Assembly: GCF_000189635.1 (NCBI RefSeq)
Contig: NW_002476270.1
Coordinates: forward strand, 364,244-428,243
From: Tetrahymena thermophila SB210
Lineage: Eukaryota > Ciliophora > Oligohymenophorea > Hymenostomatida > Tetrahymenidae
Reading direction: 5' to 3'
DNA: 64,000 bases
The translations under genes and the position numbers were made by a program. The stretch's first letter is position 1, and every line of letters starts with the position of its first letter. Shown in pieces: positions 26,316-40,365 of this stretch. The notes below the pieces were generated by a model. That model made no database searches, was not told the DNA's origin, and saw only the letters and a program-made list of their open reading frames with translations.

Positions 26316-28719
26316 TCAAAAATATTATTTATTTTAATTTTTATAATTACTATTTGAATAATCCTCTTTTATTGTCAGCTCAGATCTTGAATCATCAATA
26401 TCTTTACAATTATTTTAAAAATTATCTAATTGCAATGTTTTTTATTTTAACCCCTTCAAAGAAGTTTATATTTAAAATAAGTTACTGAATTTCTCATCAA
26501 ACTTGTGATTAGTGTTTTATTTTGTATCTGACTATATAATAGGGTTCGTAAATATAGAATCGTATTGCATATTCGCGATTTGATTTGTGCTTTTACGTGA
26601 ATTTATCAAGTTACTGTAATTTTATATGCTACCATCCTCGTCTTACGAGTAAGTTAAATTATTGTTGTCAATATCACTCTTTTAAAGTGTATGAATATTG
26701 TTTAGTATCCTCTATGTCTATAAATGAGATTTAGCATCTGATATAGTGTAAAAACTTGGTACTATCATACTTTAAACGCTTTATATGAGTTAATTGTTTT
26801 TTAACAACTAACTTGCACTTGAATTAATATTGTTATTGTTTCCATTCTGGTTCTTGTTAGTCGATTTTAAAGGAGTTTGTAAGCCATTCTATAGATTTTA
26901 TGATTAAAGAAGCAAACCTTCATCTGCTAATGTAGGTGAATTTTTTATTAAAATAGATTCCTCATACTTATTCCCACAACTATTTGATAATTAATCTGAT
27001 AGATGTAAAGAAGTAGATACATCCTAAAATAATCTCCTAATGATGCATAGATCTTTTGAATATCTTTATTCGATTTCCTATTTCTTTTGAGAAGAAAAAC
27101 TTTTCCTCTTCTAGACTTCTTAAATTATACTCTCTTCGTTGACTATAAACTCCTTTTAAGTTGACTCACTCTTCTTATCAAATTCATCGTCATCGTCAAT
27201 ATTAGAGACTTAAAACTAATATGAACCATCTACTTCTCGTTTCAATGTCCTAGGTGAAAATAAAGCTGCTTAACTAAAAAAGTCATTTCTTTTAGGGGAA
27301 GTAGAATCCTTCTTCTTTTATTGTTTAATTTGAGAATCTTAAATTTAAATATTATTTTTTATAATTTAGCTCAAAATATTTGATTATTATTTTTGTTCGA
27401 AAGACTATTTTTTCATCGAAGATCCCTCTTACACGCTTCCAACCATAGAACTTTGCTCAGGTGTAGAAGAGATAAAAGATATTTTTTAATTTTACTTAAG
27501 TAATAATTCAATTCTCTCCATAATTTAGATTTATTATTGAGTCCAACACTTATTATATTTCTTTGAGTTAGAGTTTAAATTTAAATTCTATTAAACCTCG
27601 TCTGCCTTCTTTATTGAACTTTTGATCTAATTATTATTTAAATGATAAAAATTTAGTTTAATATTTTACAGGAGATTCAAAATAAAATTTCATTTTAACT
27701 AAAAGGTGCCTGAATATATGACTGTATTCAGTATTTATTAAACAAACAATTAAAAATTTCTAAAGAATTAATTAATATTATTTTATTTATTTGTATGGCA
27801 AGTAAATTATGAATGATAAATTAAGTACTTTAGAACATATTTACTGAAAATTTGGTGAATTTTGTGAGACATTATTTTAATTGTTACTATTCTAGTTGAA
27901 GTGATAAAGCTAATTATTAGAATTCAGCTAATTTGATGTTTGATCTAAATTCCTTGAGCAAGATGTAGGAAGAGAATCAAATCTATTTGTGTATTAAAAT
28001 TAACTTTCATTTAAATTTCCCTTGGTATTAAGAGAATTGCTATACTAGTTTGAGTTAATAAAATTGCTAATTTCATTAATATCTGATACAACTTATTGGA
28101 GTATTTGAATATTTTTGGTATTTTACTCTTGCTAAAAAGACTAAAAGGCTGTAAGTGCATCATGCAAAGTAGTCAAGTAGAATTTCCATACACTTTTGCC
28201 TTTTTCATAGAACTCTTTCATGTTTTCAGCATCTTTTTTCAGCTCATTATATTTTAATATCCATTTAATACGTTTTTACTCTAATTCATTAATCAAATGG
28301 GTCTCTCTTTTTTAATATTTCATGCTTATTTAAACAATTTATTCTTCTAAATCTTTAATTTTAAATGATAATTATCTCCAATTTATCAAACGACTATCAT
28401 TTTAACTATTTATAGAGTTACCTTTTTATGATTTTATTTAGCAATTACATTAAGGAGATAATTATCCATATCTATACTCCTTTTCTGTGGTTGCAGCTAT
28501 GGAGCTAAAATTTTATTACAATAAATTTAAATCGCAATCATATTCTTTTGAAGTATCATTATCTGAACTCTTCTTAGTTATATAAGGTTCTATGGTCTAC
28601 GTCCAACCTTCCTTGTACTCTTTAATAGTTTACTGAGTGATTGGTTAGGGAATATTTTTAATAGTAGTTATAGATTATATTTTAGGTTTTTGTTTAGATT
28701 TATTTAAGACAGATCTCAT
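26316..28719 (-). CDS. coiled-coil protein with Q/N/S-rich C-terminal half, about 760-786 aa
   Basis: First ATG (28719) after an in-frame TGA on the minus strand. Exons 28719-27670 and 27626-26316 join at phase 0 across a 43-nt intron (27627-27669), and the stop is 26316-26318. A second AT-rich GT-AG segment of 69 nt (27760-27828) lies in frame and is probably also spliced out, which would give 763 rather than 786 residues. Residues about 115-230 form a strongly charged helix (for example KIKDLEEQIVQISMKYQKRE and WILKYNELKKDAENMKEFY), expected to be a coiled coil. The C-terminal half is Ser/Asn/Gln-rich with acidic patches (SNIDDDDEFDKKSE). No membrane segment or enzyme motif is visible; I do not recognise it. 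Its terminal 50 codons are duplicated downstream. Confidence 0.85.
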
Positions 28720-31060
28720 TTTGCTTTATTTAAAATCTTGAAAGCAAAATTGGATATTGTTTATACTAAAATCTACTGAGAGATTAAATTTAATGATTAC
28801 ACAAGATTTGTTCTATCAAACAGTTTGATCTTTAAATTTTTCATTCATTCAATATCACTTACTTAAATAAAAAATTTGATTTAAATAAATTAATCAGCCA
28901 ATAAAATTTATGTTCATTTATACATATTGTGATAAAAAAATTATAAACTTACTCATTAAATTTTTTTGTTCGAAAATAATTTAAATAAAGAAATAATAGT
29001 GTTATCTAATATTTTATAACTTAAATTATTTCACTTAACTCATACTCTAAAAAGATATTAAAATTTAGTCAATTATGTGGCTCTTATGAAATATTTGTTA
29101 AAATAATTTAAAAAAATTAGTTAACTATTTTAGACATTTAGATTTATTTTATCATTAATTTTTATTTAAAATGGTATATAATGCTTATATAGTATAAATT
29201 TTTATGAATAGCATTTCTAATTTGACTGGAATAAATCTCTAAATTCAATCATAAAAAATGTTAAAAAAAACATAAAACCATAACACTAAAATTATTATTT
29301 AGCATTTTATTAAATTACTGAATATTGACTTTTAATTAAAATAAAATATAATTTTAAGTTTAATGCAATCTTATATGACTAATGAAATATTTAGTAACCT
29401 ATTTAATATAATTAAAACATAGAGACGACATTTTATAAAATGATTCAGAAAATTTAAACTATATTAAAGAAATATTACTTTAAAGAACAAATAAAAACTG
29501 TTAAATTTATTAAAAATAAAATTATATTGTCAAATTAATCAATAAAAATTCTTTAAAAAAATTTAAAAATGATAATAAATAATTAAAAACTAGTATGGCC
29601 TTTACATATTATTTAATTAACTTTTTAATTTGATAATTTAAGAAAAAAAATATCTCTCTTTCTAAAGATAAAATAGTATATCATATTCTTTTACAAAAAC
29701 ATTTAAATAAAATATTTAAAATTATTAAAAAAATAGTTTTAACAAACTTTAAATATGTGTTATTTTATTAAATTTAATAATTTAAGAATATTTAAAAAAT
29801 AATTTAATAATAATTTTACTGAAAATATAGACAAAAAATAGAAATTAATAAATTTTTTTAAAACAAAATTATTTTTGTAGGATTTTAAATAAATGTGAAA
29901 AAATAAATTTTATAATTATGAAAATTTTTCATAGTTTTAGCTAATATTTTTTAATTTACAAAATATATTTAGCAAATTTTTGTCTTTTATGTGTTATTTT
30001 ATAAGACTTAATAATTTAAGTATATTTAACACATAATTAAAGCTTCAAATAAACTCAAAAATTTGCTCGCATAATAAAAATCAATTAATTTTCTTTTTAA
30101 AACAAACGATAAAAAATTTATGGAAAAAAATAAGTTTTTAATTAAAAAAATTTAGATAGTTTTTAATCATATTTTTTTAATGTTTTAATAAAATCATCTT
30201 ATTTTTTAAACAAGTAAATATCTAAAAAGTTTAAAAATTGTTTATTTATACTTTATTCTTTTTGAAACTTCTTTATATTCATTTTATGAATATATACAAA
30301 CTATGATATTCAAAATTAAGAAAATTTGCATTAAAGTATTCAGGAATATTTTAAAAGCAATAGTTAAACCAAAATAATATTCTTCATAGTTTACTGTTTT
30401 ATAATAAAAATATACTTTATTGAAATCATTTTATTAATAATTTTCAAAAAAATGTAAGAAATGTTATGTTTTAAAATATAATTTTTTATGAAGAATATAT
30501 AAATATAATTTTGAAACGTATATATTTTTTAAATATGTGTTAGAAACAACTTTTAAATAATAGGTAGTCCGTCATATTTTAATAAAATTGGGAAAGCGCA
30601 TATAAATTTGAATTTCTTTTAATTTTTGCATTTAATTAAAAATAAAAACTTTGTTTTACTCAACAAAACATTTTTAATATTAAAAATTGATCTATAAATA
30701 GAAATATGAGTTTTGTTAAATTTTAATGACAAAAAAAAAATTTAGTATATTAATTGTTAGTTATTAATTAATTAATTAACTCATTCATTTATTCATTCAT
30801 TAGCAAGGTTGATAAGATATAGGAAAACAATAAAAATAAATATAAATATTAGGCAGAAATAATATAAGGACTTTAATATTAAATTTATTTGAATATATAA
30901 AAATTCATTTGAATAGCGCATCTAAGATAAAATATTTATAAAAAAAAAAAATAATATTTATTGTACATATATTTAAAGAATTTTCTAAATTTTAAGCACA
31001 ATTCGTGGTATATTGTTAAAAAATACATACATAGTAACTATCAGTTAAGAATTGTCGATA
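28720..31060. other. long AT-rich divergent intergenic region
   Basis: About 2.3 kb between two divergently transcribed genes, so it should hold both promoters. It is extremely AT-rich with no coding-like frame. A simple-sequence patch at about 30763-30803 has TTAA units followed by CATT/TCAT units. A short GC-richer block lies near 30563-30606. No RNA gene is recognised. Confidence 0.5.
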
Positions 31061-33184
31061 ATGGATTATATACATTATTAAGAAATGCGTTAATTAGAAG
31101 AGGTGAGTGCTTATAAAATGAAAGGTATGCTATGCTAGAGTGATTTAGGCCTTTTTAGAGCAGGAATAAATAAAGAAGAGGCTTGTTTTAGCTAAGAAGG
31201 GGCTTAAAATCAGTTGTTGAATGAATAGAGCAGCTTGGAAAATAAAAGACTAAAAAAATTTATTTATTAATAACAGTAAAATCGAGAAATGTTAGCAAAG
31301 TAGGAAGAATATTTGTCTGCAAATCAATTATAATCCAATATAAGTTAACCCAACGCAATCAACAGTGGTAAATTTTAAGGGATATAGTATTAAAATATAG
31401 AGGGAGAATTATGCGAAAAAGAAGTCTTAAGTAAAATATTTTGTGGTACAAGTACAGATAATTAACACTATTAATAGAATAGTAACTTGGATTACGATAG
31501 ATATGATCAATAATAAAAAAATTGTTTTTACACTAATAATGAAAATGAAATAGTTAATGGTTAAAAAGAAATAAAATCAGGTTATGAAAATTAAGAAATA
31601 AAATAATTTTAAAAAATAACTTCAATTGATGTAAAAACAAATCTTACTGATTTGAAGAAAAATATATAGAAAACTTAAGGTTATTTTTATAGTCTTAACT
31701 CACAAATATAGCCTTCCTTAAAACCTTCTTTTTTTTAAGGAGCACCTGCAAATCAATAAATCTAAAAATAATATTTACCTAAATAAGTTAAGGAATCATA
31801 TATTCAGAATTTTGATGTTTCTCCAAGGGCGAATTTAAATAATTAATTAAAAGAAAAAGTTTTTGAAAATATTAATAAGCCTACTGAATTTGAAACTAAA
31901 CTTGAGAAAGAAGTAATGATGGGAAAGATTAATAATCATATTTACTGTTCGCCAGATAATAACGAAAATTTTTATTACATGAGCGATCAAAGTCAGACAT
32001 GCAACTTGCCAGAAAATCTTGAAGGAGAGAGCTATTAAAACTATCAGTTTTAGTAGCCAAATACTGTTTTATCTTCCTATAGGGTTGATGGGGGAATAGA
32101 TCATTTGGCCTACAATTTTTCAAAAAGATAAGAAAATTATTAAGTGGTTAATGAAATATATCAAAAGGATGAATATCTAATTTATGGTTCTGATAAATTA
32201 CAACCATATAATTAGACACAAATATGTGAAGATTTAGAAAATCTTGTAAATCCATATGAAAACGATCCAAACATCTTTGAAAATTAATATGGATAGCAGC
32301 AACTCTACTAATTGGATAGAGAAGAACAACTTTTCATAGACTAGTTAGCTTAAATCAGCCATCATAGCATGGAAAATTAAGGAGATTTGTATTTTTAGTA
32401 GTTTTCGACATAACAAAATTATAATTATCCTCAAAGTTATTAATAGTAAAAAATTAATTAAAATTCTTAAATTGAGGATTAAGTGTACTAAGAATAGTAT
32501 CAGCCTTAGCAAATTTAGTCAATTAATAATTCTTGCGACGGTTCATATTTTTTAAAGCAGTAATTAGCTTTAAATCATAATATAGCCAAAAATGAATCCA
32601 GCTCGAAAATCGAAAACACAGAAACATAAGATAATGCAAATTTAGAAAGTTGCAGCAGTCTTGAAAATAGCAGGAACTCAAAAAGCAGCAGTGTGACAAA
32701 CTAGCATGATTTAGAATACCTAACTTACAACTAAAACAACAGCAAGAATAGCATTGATTAAAATTAAGATACTAAATCATAATCACAATAGAGTGAAGAT
32801 ATTGTAGATTAAGTTATTCATTTAAATAAAAAAAATATAGTTCGCAACATAATTAGAGCCTTTAAGAAGTACTTCCTAAATAAGAAAGCTAAACCATAGG
32901 CAGCTTTGTAGTTTTTCCCTGAACAATCTTTAGAAGCTTCTAGAAACTAATTTAAATAATATTTTGCTAACAAAAAATTTAATAACTCTATTCTCAAGTA
33001 ACTTATTGTTCACCCTAAATATGGTGAGATATTCAACTTTTTCCTCCTCAACAAATCAAACGAATATCTCGATCACTCCAACATAAAGACAAAAAAGTCT
33101 CATGAACTCTTTATTAACTACTTAGTTTTGTGTTATAATGACCCTTAAAAACTAACTTACCTTGAGACTTACTCCAAATTATGA
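31061..33184 (+). CDS. paralog A of a tandem trio: Q/N-rich protein with shared C-terminal domain, 707 aa
   Basis: Uninterrupted 707-codon frame from ATG 31061 to TGA 33182-33184. The N-terminal region (residues 1-580) is rich in Gln, Asn, Ser and Tyr and probably disordered. Residues about 586-707 form a compact basic/hydrophobic domain: LNKKNIVRNIIRAF, then QYFANKKFNN, HPKYGEIFNFFLLNK, HELFINYLVLCYND and LETYSK. The same domain ends the next two genes. I know no named family for it. The stop is in context TGA-CTT, and the same frame stays open for 238 codons beyond it, the first 45 or so with coding-like, GC-richer composition (see findings). Some codons near the end (CTC, TCC, AAC) differ from typical AT-rich Tetrahymena usage. 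Confidence 0.88.
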
Positions 33185-34630
33185 CTTTCCTTCCCTCAAA
33201 AAAGCTCTAGAAGGGAGAAACTAAAAGAAAAAATCCTCCATTTTAAGTTGGATTTCTTCCTTCTAGAGTTTAAGCAGCTCAGCTTGACGGGTTGCTTTGT
33301 GTGCTATAAAAGAAAATTTAAAAAAAAGGATATTCATAATTAAAGTCAAGCAAGTAATAGAGTCTTAAACTCAACTGTGTCTAATATAAATGAACTTCAT
33401 CACATCAAGAGTAAAAAACTACCTTTTTAATTTAAATTATTAAATAATTTCTATATAAAAAATAGCAGTAAGAGTTCTTAATAACGCAGGCAAAAAGCGC
33501 AAATTCTATGTATTTGTAGAAAAAAATTAATAAATAGCATTTAATTTAAAATCACTTTTTAGCATCTCCTCAAAACAAATTTATTTAGCATTTCAAAAAT
33601 TAATTGTAAAACAGAATAGAGATATTACAAAAAATTAAAATAAATTAATACAAGTTCCATCATTCTTAAGCTAGTTTTAATTTATAAAAGAGATTAACTA
33701 TAGCTAATAGCCTCTTTTGTAAATTTATACTTATATCATTGTAATTTCTTAATAATTTTATTTTTTTTTGTTGTAAATTCTTAAACAGCTTAATTAATTA
33801 AAAAAAACTTCAAACTATCATTAATTCCTTCATTCCTTTTTGATTTAATTTTTTTTTCTATGATTATTGAGTTTACTTTAAAATAATATTTTCAATAATG
33901 AAGAAAAAAAATATTAATTACTAAAAATGCCTAAGTTTGTTTGAATTTGAAAAAAAAATAATAAAAATCTTTCTATAAATTAATTTATTATTTTAATATT
34001 TGTATGAATTGAATTAATTTCCGTCTATTTTGCTATTCTTTTTTTTGGGATTTTTTATTGTAAAAGAAATAATAAATCTAAATGGATATTGCTTTGTTTA
34101 CCTCTAATACATTTTTAAAAATATTTTCACATTTTTAGCACTCTATTTAGTAGCCTAAAAAGTTAGAAAAGTATATTATAGAATGATGTGTATAGTAATC
34201 AGTAAGGAGAATTATACAAACTATGCAATTTCACTTAAATAAATCCTAACAATTCGCAATAATATTCATATTGTATGCTACCTATTTTTTTTAATAATTA
34301 ACAACAAAATTTTAGAAGACCTAATAAATAAATTTGCTTTTATTTAAAATTAAAGAAAAAATTTTTTAATATCAAAATTAATACATTTTGAACAATATAG
34401 TTAGACTATTTAAATATAATAGTTTGCAACATCTTGTTAACAAATTAAAAAGCTATAAAAATAGTTTATTCAACTTATTCTGAGTATTTTTGAAATAAAA
34501 CCTATAGTAAGTAAATGTAATTTTAGTTTTTTTCAGTTAATTTAACTTTCTTACTCATTTTATTCATAGAATTTTCAATTTTTTTGGCTGGAAATCTAAC
34601 TCTCTTTTATCTAACAAGAGATCCGATACT
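33185..34630. other. spacer with GC-richer segment and hairpin after paralog A
   Basis: The first 145 bases (33185-33330) are far richer in G+C than other spacers. They contain an inverted repeat with arms at 33204-33220 and 33253-33270 (CTCTAGAAGG against CCTTCTAGAG, extended by AGAAA/TTTCT) and a shorter inner stem AAATCC/GGATTT. From about 33420 the sequence returns to featureless AT-rich spacer up to the next gene. Confidence 0.65.
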
Positions 34631-36693
34631 ATGAACAGATAATTATACGCTAATAATATGAATACAAATAATTAATACTCCAGCAGCGCTACAACAAACA
34701 ACTAAAACTAGTTTCCCTCATCGAATAATTCTCTTTCGAATTAAAGTGCTCATTAGGGTATGAAGGAGCTAAGCTAATAAAATAATGTGATTCTTTATGG
34801 AATTCATAAAAAGTTGGTGAATGATACCAAATAAATGCACTAAGATTGTAATTTTACCAATTTATTAAATTGAAACTAAATTTAATTTTTTTTATACAAG
34901 AATGTCAGCATTAATATTAAAATACATAACAATCATTTTAACGTCACACCCAAAATGATATACCGTAATTGGGGAATTTTCATCCAACTTTCTAAAACTC
35001 CTATTCTAGTGACCAAACAAACCCCTTTATTGGAGGGTCTCTTAATAATATCCATGATAATGTCTAAGATGATCATATCGGATCATATTGTGATAGGAAC
35101 ACCAGCACTTAAAATTTATAGTATATAAACAGATTGTATAACTTTGATCGAGCAGAATAACAGACACCATAATATACCTTATTTAGTGAGTAATATCAAA
35201 ATAAATTTTAATAGGATAATACCTAACAAAATATCGTTTATTCAAATATTAGCTCTGAAAATTAATATTTTTTGGAAACTCCACTCTACTCTTATTAAAG
35301 GTTAAATACTTAAACCGATCAGAGTTATGATGTCCCTGATGGTCATTTTAAACATTAAGGATTCAACATTAATTATGAATAGAACAAACAAATTTAAAAT
35401 TTTTACTCTTCATAAACACAGCAAAACAGCGCATATCCTGACTAAGTTCAAGAAAAAAGTGAGCAACAATACTCTGAAACTACAGATTATTTTTCAAGAG
35501 ATAATATTTTTGAAAATTCTTGTATGTGTGACTAATCAAATTTAAATTAGATTAGAAAAGGGGAATATAAATAGTTAACTCATCCTTATAATATTAGCGA
35601 ACCTACTTTTTAAAGCAGTAATTATAATCATAACAGAGAAGAGTCTAACTTTTTGGCTTCAAATGAAAACAATGACATATTTTAAAATAAAATTGAAGAT
35701 TTGCAATTAGAAAATTAAAGTTATTTTAACAATACTAACTATATAAAAGATAAATATGATTTTCACGAAAACAGAGCATCTAACTCTCCATTTTAGAATG
35801 GGAATTACAACGATGAATCATGTTCTAAGAGTGAATAATCAGATGAATAATTTTTAATGAATCATGTTTTTGCTGAAAATTCTTAATCAAATATAATGGA
35901 TGAAAATGCCTGTTAAAAATAAATGCAAATAAATCAAAAAGATAATCACTAATTTTAAATAAAACAAGAAATAATGGGTAAAAATGGTACTTAAGAGTAT
36001 TAAAAACCATTAAAATTTGCTAAATAAGATGTATAATAAATGGAAAATTATGGAGATTTAGCAAAAAAATGGGACGCCTAAATAAACTCTAGCTAAATTA
36101 AATTTACAGAAGAAGACTAACGTTTAAAAAAATAAATAAACAGTGATACAAAATAATCTTTTTTAACTTAATAAACCAATCAAATTTATTAAAGCGCAAA
36201 AGAAGAATAAATCTAAAAATCAGAAACCGCTTTGAATTAAGAAAATTAAAAATCGTCATTATTAATTAAGGAAAGTGATTGTTGCTAAAAATAGTAAGAA
36301 GAAAACTTTGATATTATTCATTTGGACAAAAAGAATATTGTTAGGAATTTAATTCGAGCTTTTATCAGGTTTCTTTTCAGTAAATCTTCTTTTCCGCACA
36401 TTCATAAGACATATTTTTCAAATATCACAGAAAATGAATCAAAATAACAGCTAAAAAAATATTTTACAAAAAAAAAGTTTAACAATTATGTTATTAAGCA
36501 AATAGTTCAGCACTAATTGTATGGGAATATTTTTAAATTTTTCCTTGAAAAAGAGGCAATGAATTACTTATAGCATTCGAATGTCAAATGCAAATAAAAT
36601 CATGAAAGATTTATTTAGTTTTTAGTAAAATGCTATGATGATTATAACCTTTTAGAAAATTTAGAATGTTATGTTAAAAATAAAAAAGTGTGA
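34631..36693 (+). CDS. paralog B of the tandem trio, 669 aa
   Basis: Two exons, 34631-34847 and 34901-36693, join at phase 1 across a 53-nt intron (34848-34900). The stop TGA is at 36691-36693, giving 669 residues. The N-terminal part is Asn/Gln/Ser/Asp-rich and not recognisably similar to paralog A apart from composition. From residue about 546 the shared C-terminal domain appears: HLDKKNIVRNLIRAF, KYFTKKKFNN, HQLYGNIFKFFLEKE, HERFIQFLVKCYDD, and it ends NLECYVKNKKV. The gene lies 1.45 kb downstream of paralog A in the same direction. The layout suggests tandem duplication of a gene with a conserved C-terminal domain and a fast-changing N-terminus. Function unknown. Confidence 0.87.
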
Positions 36694-38722
36694 AATTACA
36701 AAGATATTTTAAAAAAATAAATAAAAATTAGTTAAATAATTTATATAAAAATTTGTTTAAAAATTTTCTTTAAAAATAAATATTAATATAATAATATGAT
36801 AGAAGATAGTTTAAATCAATCATTAACAAAGTTTTTTTTATTTGTTGTTTTGTTGGAAAACCAAAATTTTAGAGTGAAACTATTCAGTTTTGAAAAGATA
36901 GTTTTAATTAAATCATTAATAATCCTGATCTTTAGTCTAATAAATTAAACAAAAATTATTATAAAATATTTTTTAAATTAAATCTTTTATATTAAGCAAT
37001 AATCACATATTTAATAATGTAGTTTGAAAAACATATTTTTGGGAATTTTAAAATTGTATGCTTACAAAAAAAATCTTTTGATATTACTAAATGAATTATT
37101 AGATAATTCTGTTTGCTTTGACTTTCGAATTGAAAATCATAATATTTTTTTCAAATCGTTATGGTTATTTTTTTTTCTTTAATTTAATCAAAATATTTGA
37201 CTATCCCTAAATTTAATGTTTATTAGTTTTGACAATTTGAAATAAGTAATATTTATGAACTTTTTTAGTTATTTATATTTATTTACTAATCAAATTGCAA
37301 TTCTAAAATCTTCTAAAAGAAGCATTTCTTAAAATCAAAATTATACTCTTAGCTGAGTAATCTTTTAAATCTCCATTTTAAATACAAAAATATAGAATCG
37401 ATTTAACCTAAAACTCTGAGCTTTTTTGCTCAAATAAACATAAAAGCTATGGATATTACAAAAGATATTTTTCTTTAAAACATTTATTCAATTATTGAAG
37501 AAGTCAAAAAAGTTTTTTAAATAGAAAAAGGAAATAAATGAAATTCTTCTCCTCTCAAAAACATAAATTTCTTCTAACAATTTTATGGTTTTTTTTGATA
37601 TTTTTTTATAGTTATGAAATTTAATTTTAAAGAATCAAAAAAATATTTTTAAAGCAAAACTTAAAAAATTTATAATTCTCCATATTAAATGTGTGATTAA
37701 AAATTAATTTCTTTTCTAAATATGTTTGAAAGTCAACAAAACTGAAGGATTTCATGTAAATTGATCAAACTCCATTTTTGTTTTTACCTTTAATAATATC
37801 TATATTTAGAACATTTTTTATAAAAACTTTAGAAAAGTTAAAATAATAAACCAATAAATAATTAATTGCCTTATCTTAATTATTGAATTAGTTTTTTTGT
37901 AATTAGGATATAACTAAGATAGTCTTTTTTTTCTTTGATGCTAATTTGAAAAAAAGAAAAACAATTGAATTATATTATTTACTTACTTACAAATTTAGGC
38001 TATAAATAGAATAAAAAACATATTTGGTAAAAGAGTATGAAAGCTCTAATAATTCCGTATATATTTTATTTAGCCTCTAAATTTATGAATGAGTTAAGGT
38101 ATAAAATAATATTTACTTAAAAAATTTTCTAATATCTAAGTTTAGTAAAGTAATTATGATAATTCACAAATATTACATATTAAATACCACATTTAAATTA
38201 ATTTATCACAATGTTTATTTGCTCTTCTAATAAATTTAGGAGTTTTAGAGATAATTCTTTAATTAACTAATTTTAATCTTAGCTGAGTTGATCAATATAA
38301 AATTAAAAATAAAACAAAATATTAAATATTTTAGAATTATAATATCATTTTACTTTTTATTTTTTTAATATCACCTACCAAGCAAATAATAACAAATTTG
38401 CTTCAAATGAGAGTGAAGTTAAAAGCTCTTATTTTATGCAGAAATTGTGGAGTTTTAGCACATTTATTTAATTTATTTCTTTAGTTGTTGAAATAGAGAT
38501 AAATTATCTCAAATTGATAAAAATAGTATCTGAATTTCTGATAAATACCTTCAGATTGTGATTAATTTAAAAATAGTACAAACGAACCACTCTCAATTCT
38601 AAATTATAATAAAATATTAATAAATAAATTTTTAGAATTTACAACTCAAATTACATATAATAATCATAAATACATAAATAAAAATAATCCTTCAAACTCT
38701 CACTTATTAAATATAAATGTAA
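36694..38722. other. AT-rich spacer between paralogs B and C
   Basis: About 2 kb without a coding-like frame, RNA gene or clear repeat. A frame open past paralog B's TGA is AT-rich and not convincing as coding. The right end should hold the promoter of paralog C. Confidence 0.5.
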
Positions 38723-39220
38723 ATGGATTAGTTACTTACCTATTTTGCTGGAAACATTTAAATTGTCTGCAATTAACATGAATAATCAACCGAAATAAGT
38801 AGCTGCTAAGACTCTCAAGACATTATGGATGAGGCTCAAATTGTCAGCTTAAATAAAAAAAATGTAATCAGAAATCTTATCAGAGCTTTCTTATAATATT
38901 TGTTTGGAAAGAACTAAAAAGTGAGTATTTTATAACAGTACTTTCCTAACAGCAGCGACTATGACACAAAGTGCTAAATAAAAAGATACTTTGCTAAGAA
39001 GAAATACAATCACCTAGTCTTGAAATAGCTCTATAAACATTAGATTTATGGACAAATGTTTAAATAATTCCTATTGACTGAAGCTCATAACTATCTTCAA
39101 CGTTCATAAATTAAAGAAAAAGAAAACCACGTGATATTTATAAATTATATGATTAAATGCTATGAAGATGAAAGACTTCTTGAAAAGCTAGAAACTTATT
39201 CTAAAGCCAAGAAAATATGA
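38723..39220 (+). CDS. paralog C of the tandem trio, short form, 165 aa
   Basis: Single-exon frame from ATG 38723 to TGA 39218-39220. Only about 40 residues precede the shared domain, so this is essentially the domain alone: LNKKNVIRNLIRAFLQYLF, RYFAKKKYNH, HQIYGQMFKQFLLTE, HVIFINYMIKCYED and LETYSKAKKI at the end. It is therefore the best guide to the domain's limits. An upstream exon coding a longer N-terminus cannot be excluded, but none is obvious. The stop lies in the context TGA-CTA, and a perfect 8-bp hairpin follows at 39360-39380. Function unknown. Confidence 0.82.
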
Positions 39221-40365
39221 CTATCTTCACAGTTAAAAAAATAGATAAATTAAAATCTAGAGAATAAAATTAACTAAAACTAAAATTTTCAATCTAGAAT
39301 TTTTTAAATTAACATAACAATAACTTCTTAAACTCTATAAAAAAATTGCCTTGGTTGTTCTACTTCTGACTAAGAAGTAGCACTTAACATTAAATTAGAT
39401 ATATATATGGCCTAGTTTTAAATTAAATTCTATATTATTTAATTTATAGTTTATAAAATTTAATTATGTTTTGTCTAAAATAAATTCATTTATTTATATT
39501 TAGTAATTTTAATAAACAAAATTATTTGCAAGCTATTTATAAAGTAAATCATTAATGTACTGCAAAAACAATATTCGCTACTTTTCTAAAATGCTTCTAT
39601 TTCATCTCTCATATTTGATTAAAAAGAGGAAAGAAAAAAATGAAATTAATAATCAAATAAAATAACAAAATTATTAAATTATTTTCATTCAAACATAAAA
39701 AGTGGAGTTTTTTAAATAAATGACTCAAATAAAAATTTTTAATTCGCTTCAATCTTTTATTTTTAATTTAAATTTGACGTACTAATAATTAAAGAAACCT
39801 TACTAACGATTATTTGCATTTAATTTTTTGCTATCTGGTATTCTATATTAATACACTTTTCTAATTCAACGGATGATTTTTATTGATACAAAATTTATTT
39901 GATTAATTAATTAATTAATTAATTATCTAGCTAACTAACTACCTCCTACCTAGGTATTGCTTGGCTTAATCCTAAAAATAGAAACAAATAATAATTACCA
40001 AATTTAGTAACCATTACCTAATCACTTTTTTAAATTATTTTTTTCATAAATAAGCTAACAAATATGTAATTCTATATAAAGGTAGATAGATAAATAAATA
40101 AATATAAACAAACTAATAATATTTTGTAAAATAAAATATTTTAAGAATCTAAAAATTTAATCTTTTCTAAATTTAATAAGCTGACAAAGGCTTACAAATT
40201 TTTTTTAAATCTAATCCATTTTTATGGAAAAAAGATTAAATTTCTGAGGAAAAAAAGTATTAACATAAAGAGCAAACAAAATCTGTGTAAGATTGAAGTA
40301 TTATATATGAATTTTGTATTCTTGAATGGTTTTCTCGAATATAAATTTATGAATTTTCAATTTAC
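39221..40365. other. spacer with hairpin and TTAA microsatellite
   Basis: 3' flanks of paralog C (+) and of the coiled-coil gene (-). It holds a perfect hairpin (stem CTACTTCT/AGAAGTAG, loop GACTA) at 39360-39380 and a TTAA-type microsatellite at about 39902-39925. No gene is seen. Confidence 0.55.
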